Source: Eubacterium barkeri | Lineage (GTDB): Bacteria; Bacillota; Clostridia; Eubacteriales; Eubacteriaceae | Length of the DNA: 54,587 nt | NCBI RefSeq assembly: GCF_900107125.1 | Contig: NZ_FNOU01000020.1 | Span: 1-54,587 of the forward strand | Direction: 5' to 3' | In this document: positions 51,701 through 54,587 of the stretch, piece after piece | Layout: each line of letters starts with the position of its first letter | How positions within the stretch are numbered: the first letter of the stretch is position 1 | Position numbers and translations under genes: made by a program | Notes under the pieces: model-generated | Databases searched by the model: none | What the model was told of the DNA's origin: nothing | Seen by the model: only the letters and a program-made list of their open reading frames with translations

Positions 51701-52678
51701 CTACACCGTTTCCGTGCCGCAGTCCGGGCAGAATTTGCCGGCTACCATCTTGCGGCAGTTGGGGCAGAAGCGGTCGCCAGCGGGTGCGGCGGCAGGGGCC
51801 GCCTGTTGGGGGGCGGCGGGCTGCTGGGGCTGGGCCATGGACCCGGCCATTTGCTGGGCCATCTGCATGCCCATGGCCATCTGGGCCCCCATGGCGCCCA
51901 TATTATCCCCACCCTGGGCCATGCCGTCGGCCATGGCGATGGTGGCGTATTTATTCACATCTCCCACAAAGGCCTGTCCAGCGGCCTTTTCAGCCATCTT
52001 CTGGACCTCTTCGGGGTAGTTGAAGTTCTGGATGGTGACATCCGCCACCCCCAGGCCGATATCGAAGAGCTCCTTATCCAGCTCCTCGCAGACCTTCTTG
52101 CTGAGGGCCCGGCTGTTCATCTGGAGGCCCAGGAGGGCGTTGACGCCGATGCAGCCCTGGCCGCCCAGGATGGCTTCCGCCACGATGGGGTTGAGCTCCC
52201 CGAGGATGCGTTCCGCCACATCTTCCAGGGCGTAGGTATCCTTAATGCCTGCTACCTTTTCGATGAAGATATTGTAATCCCGGAAGGTAATGACCAGGTT
52301 GCCATTACAGCCCACGGGGATGCCGGCGGGTACCTCCGGCGTGGGAATCATGATGCGCTGGCGGGTGCCCCAGGGCAGGAGCAGCTCCTTGCTGTTGACG
52401 AAGTAGACCTCCGCCCGCATGCCTGAATCCCCGCGAAGGTCCATGATGCCCTTGAGGGTAGAGAGGAAGGGGACGATTTCCGAGGCGATATCGTAGGTGC
52501 CAGGATTTTCGAAAACCCCTTCCACGGCGCCGTTGGCGTAGAAGATGGCCTTCTGCCCCGTGCGGATGATGAGCTTGGCCCCTTTTTTGATTTCCTTCTT
52601 GGGCCACTTATAGAATAACACGTCATCGCGGAATTCTTCCCATTCGATGGTGTCTTTACCTTGTCCAAACCAAGCCAT
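51701..52678 (-). CDS. SPFH-domain protein with C-terminal zinc ribbon (YdjI-like)
   Basis: 325 residues; ATG after AAAGGAGATACACGAC. Starts MAWFGQGKDTIEWEE, as in the B. subtilis YdjI 'virion core/SPFH' family. An SPFH body runs through about residue 240. A low-complexity region rich in Met, Gln, Ala and Pro (MGAMGAQMAMGMQMAQQM) leads to a C-terminal double zinc ribbon, FCPNCRKMVAGKFCPDCG. It probably assembles on membranes together with the YdjG-like and coiled-coil proteins encoded upstream in the same operon. Confidence 0.85.
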   Translation of the reverse strand: MAWFGQGKDTIEWEEFRDDVLFYKWPKKEIKKGAKLIIRTGQKAIFYANGAVEGVFENPGTYDIASEIVPFLSTLKGIMDLRGDSGMRAEVYFVNSKELLLPWGTRQRIMIPTPEVPAGIPVGCNGNLVITFRDYNIFIEKVAGIKDTYALEDVAERILGELNPIVAEAILGGQGCIGVNALLGLQMNSRALSKKVCEELDKELFDIGLGVADVTIQNFNYPEEVQKMAEKAAGQAFVGDVNKYATIAMADGMAQGGDNMGAMGAQMAMGMQMAQQMAGSMAQPQQPAAPQQAAPAAAPAGDRFCPNCRKMVAGKFCPDCGTETV

Positions 52679-52721
52679 AGTCGTGTATCTCCTTTATGCG
52701 TTATTTAGTTGAATGCGTGTA

Positions 52722-53918
52722 TCAGGCAGCGGGGGAATACCAAAGGATCCCGGTCCCGCCGTCATCCACCAGGGTAGAAGCGGCCTGGGGCTGCTGCATT
52801 TCCACCACGGAAACCGTGGGTTCCGGGTAGGTGTATTCCTTCGCTTCCGCATCCTTTAAAAAGATATTGTAGATGAGGAAGAGGGCAATGAGTCCGGCGA
52901 TAACCGCCGCGATAATCTTGGGGGCACTGTACGGGCGCTTGCCACTGACCTTGCCGGTTTCCCCGTTGATCATGTAGGTGTATTCCTTGCCCCGATAGGC
53001 GAAGGCAGACACCCAGGCGGGCAGCAGGATGTGCTTGTAGGTTAAGTCGTGGTGCTCCATCTCCAGGCTTTTGACATTGGCGGTGTCGTAGCCCTTGTGC
53101 CGGATTTCCTGGTCCGCCATGCTGCGCAGGGTCGCTTCCATCTGCGCCTCCGCCTTGGGGAAGCATTCAACGGCACCCTTGTCGTAATGCTCGGCACCCA
53201 CCCCGGATAAGAAGGCGGGGCTATAAACGCAGGCCCCACCTTCGGTGGAGTAAGGCAGGATGCCATCCACCACATCCTGGGTGCGTTCGGAGCCATCGCA
53301 CACAGGGATATCGTCGAAATCCGCAGATACGTGGCCGCTCACCGGGGTCCATACTGTGGTGGTCGAGGTATTGCCTTCATCATCCTCGTCCTCATAGTAG
53401 GTTCCGCCTTCGCCCCAATACTGGGCTTCGGTGTGAGCATCGTAGGTCCAGAAGGGGAGATAGACCCCGTCCAGCTTTCCTTGCTGGTAGGATTCCTTGA
53501 GCTTATTGGGGGCGAACCAGCGGCTCTTCACCCATTTCTTAAAGGCCTCCTGGGCATCGGCCTTGTCCACCTTAAAGGGCACCACCCCATCCGGAGGGAC
53601 TCCGGCCATCTGCTTCTGCGCATCCACCTGGGGGGAGCTGCACATGGGGCAGACCGTCGCCGTCTCATTGGCAGCAAAGGTGATTTCCGCACCGCAATTG
53701 CGGCAAATGGCGGTGGTTTCGCCAGGATAGCCTTCACTCTTGGCCTCCCGGTCGGTATAATCCGCGTAATCGTGGTGGACAATACCCGCGCCGGAGAGAT
53801 CCACCTCTCCTGGGGTCCGGCAGGATTCGCACTCAAAGGCCTGCTTCTTGATGTTCCACTTCATGTGTCCGCCGCAGGAAGGGCAGATGAAGCTTTCGGT
53901 TTTCACTTGTTCTGCCAT
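52722..53918 (-). CDS. Zinc-ribbon membrane protein (YdjG-like)
   Basis: 398 residues; the ATG at 53918 is four bases after the stop of the upstream coiled-coil gene. Two N-terminal zinc ribbons: CPSCGGHMKWN...CESC and CRNCGAEITF...CPMC. A central domain (VPPDGVVPFKVDKADAQEAFKKW, LDGVYLPFWTYDA) is typical of the TFIIB-zinc-ribbon/YdjG family. One membrane helix near 333-350 (IIAAVIAGLIALFLIYNIF) is followed by a short outer tail. In B. subtilis ydjG sits between a PspA-like gene and ydjI and is linked to membrane or phage-shock responses. Confidence 0.82.
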   Translation of the reverse strand: MAEQVKTESFICPSCGGHMKWNIKKQAFECESCRTPGEVDLSGAGIVHHDYADYTDREAKSEGYPGETTAICRNCGAEITFAANETATVCPMCSSPQVDAQKQMAGVPPDGVVPFKVDKADAQEAFKKWVKSRWFAPNKLKESYQQGKLDGVYLPFWTYDAHTEAQYWGEGGTYYEDEDDEGNTSTTTVWTPVSGHVSADFDDIPVCDGSERTQDVVDGILPYSTEGGACVYSPAFLSGVGAEHYDKGAVECFPKAEAQMEATLRSMADQEIRHKGYDTANVKSLEMEHHDLTYKHILLPAWVSAFAYRGKEYTYMINGETGKVSGKRPYSAPKIIAAVIAGLIALFLIYNIFLKDAEAKEYTYPEPTVSVVEMQQPQAASTLVDDGGTGILWYSPAA

Positions 53919-53921
53919 GGG

Positions 53922-54323
53922 CTAAACCTCATTCTGCTGGGCATTCAGGCCCAAGCCGGCAATGATTTCTTCACAAGCCTCCCGACGCACTGCGGCATCC
54001 TGGTAGTCCTTTTCCAGCTGGGGCAGCTTCGCCGCCAGATCCGCCAAGGCGGATTCGTAACGCCGCAGGGCCTTACCATCCCCGGACGCATCCGCCTCCT
54101 CAGCATAGCGTTTGTACTTCTCCGATTCGTCCCGACAATCCTCCAGCTTACGCATGGCCGAACTCTCCGCAGCCCGGCGTCCTGCCAGCTCAGCCTCCGC
54201 ATTCCGTATACGTTGCTCCGGCGTCATGGCATTTTCTGCAGACAGCTTGGCCTCGACGGATTCCTTAAAAGCCGCGAATCCCTCGCCCATGCGTTGCCCC
54301 AGTTCTTGCAATCGATTGGACAT
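53922..54323 (-). CDS. Coiled-coil protein, probable short YdjF/PspA-like partner
   Basis: 133 residues; ATG after AGGGAGGTATGTC. Almost entirely helical, charged and coiled-coil (RIRNAEAELAGRRAAESSAM, KRYAEEADASGDGKALRRYE). The order coil - zinc ribbon membrane protein - SPFH mirrors ydjF-ydjG-ydjI, where YdjF is PspA-like (about 227 residues). This one is much shorter and shares the coiled coil more than sequence, so homology is uncertain. A TATAAT -10 lies about 20 bases upstream of the ribosome site on the minus strand. Confidence 0.65.
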   Translation of the reverse strand: MSNRLQELGQRMGEGFAAFKESVEAKLSAENAMTPEQRIRNAEAELAGRRAAESSAMRKLEDCRDESEKYKRYAEEADASGDGKALRRYESALADLAAKLPQLEKDYQDAAVRREACEEIIAGLGLNAQQNEV

Positions 54324-54420
54324 GACATACCTCCCTAATTATGATTTCCACCATTATAACACGTTTCAAAGCAAGGGTCCATCAACCCAAAGGTTGATAT
54401 TTCGCGTTAGCTAACAGGCA

Positions 54421-54491
54421 CATGATCACAGAGAAAGGGTGACGGATTGAAAGCTCGCTTTCAAATCCGCCTCCTTTTCTCTGTGATCATG
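54421..54491. repeat. Long inverted repeat (71-base hairpin)
   Basis: CATGATCACAGAGAAA at the left end is answered by TTTCTCTGTGATCATG at the right. Inside, GGATTGAAAGC and GCTTTCAAATCC pair around TC. The outer arms are perfect. It lies upstream of the SPFH operon and next to the direct repeats, and resembles a dispersed palindromic element. Confidence 0.7.
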
Positions 54492-54492
54492 C

Positions 54493-54587
54493 GGCGCAGC
54501 CGCGAACGCAAGAAGCGAAGCGGAATGCGTTCAGTGCCTGAGCCCCGCAGAGCCAGGCGCAGCCGCGAACGCAAGAAGCGAAGCGGA
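54493..54587. repeat. Direct repeats of a GC-rich dispersed element
   Basis: A 32-base unit starting GGCGCAGCCGCGAACGC and ending GAAGCGAAGCGGA occurs at 54493-54524 and again at 54556-54587, where it runs to the window edge. Copy 1 extends into a hairpin GAACGCA...TGCGTTC (54504-54532). A related GTGAAGCGAAACGCG stretch is near 48762. It looks like a REP-type family continuing beyond the window. Confidence 0.6.

Noticed and set aside
53331..54338. 335-codon open frame on the plus strand
   Set aside because: It runs antisense to the YdjG-like and coiled-coil genes, which have motifs and good ribosome sites; its product has low-complexity composition.
54421..54587. CRISPR array
   Set aside because: Only two copies of the direct unit occur, with a repeat-like rather than unique spacer and no cas genes.

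Overview
The window looks like a chromosome segment of an anaerobic Firmicute (class Clostridia, most like a Eubacteriaceae-type acetogen). Supporting this are strong AGGAGG ribosome sites with frequent GTG starts, sigma-A promoters with 17-base spacers, an ANTAR-type EutV/EutW pair instead of the enterobacterial EutR, an RpiR regulator and B. subtilis ydjFGI-like genes. The species call is inference. I saw no rRNA, tRNA or CRISPR array.

Layout. (1) 1-5.5 kb: a surface/secreted protein cluster. It has a giant repeat protein cut by the left edge, two membrane-anchored proteins, a small secreted protein and a decayed traX fragment. (2) 5.5-10.3 kb: a signalling operon of a LytTR regulator, a soluble PAS hybrid kinase with REC and HPt domains, and a REC/HD-GYP protein. 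A small IS256-like transposase remnant follows, and the DNA becomes visibly more GC-rich from about 10.9 kb. (3) 10.4-27.4 kb: a flavodoxin, a MetH-activation-domain protein and, divergently, an 18-gene ethanolamine microcompartment locus: eutVW, eutABC, eutL, eutE, two eutM copies, eutT, pduL, eutJ, an uncharacterised eut gene, eutN, pduS, pduT, eutH, eutQ. (4) 27.5-34.8 kb: recQ, a CaiB-family CoA transferase, a tandem HD protein, a lipoprotein, gltS and a BMP-family binding protein. (5) 34.8-38.1 kb: cbiMQO-type cobalt/nickel importer, divergent from a CsoR-like repressor with a histidine tail. (6) 38.1-43.4 kb: an SDR, an RpiR regulator and a divergent polyol-dehydrogenase / FGGY-kinase / deoC operon. 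(7) 43.4-48.3 kb: a 1302-residue hybrid kinase and a sirtuin. (8) 48.3-48.8 kb: a cobalamin riboswitch in a transcription unit with no gene. (9) 48.9-54.3 kb: AbrB plus ABC exporter, a broken RhuM-Fic gene and a ydjFGI-like SPFH operon. Inverted and direct repeats lie at the right edge.

How it fits together. Cobalamin is the theme of the middle of the window. Ethanolamine ammonia-lyase (EutBC) needs adenosylcobalamin. EutT, EutA and the PduS/PduT electron route maintain that cofactor, cbiMQO may supply cobalt, and a MetH-activation-like protein sits divergent from eutVW. EutE and PduL turn acetaldehyde into acetyl-CoA and acetyl phosphate. No eutG alcohol dehydrogenase is present, so NADH is presumably reoxidised elsewhere, which would suit an acetogen. 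Expression appears to be set by EutW/EutV antitermination at terminators before eutA and perhaps before eutV. The most interesting object is the gene-less cobalamin-riboswitch transcript at 48.3-48.8 kb. Its architecture recalls the EutX/Rli55 RNAs that sequester EutV in Enterococcus and Listeria, but I could not find canonical EutV-binding loops in it.
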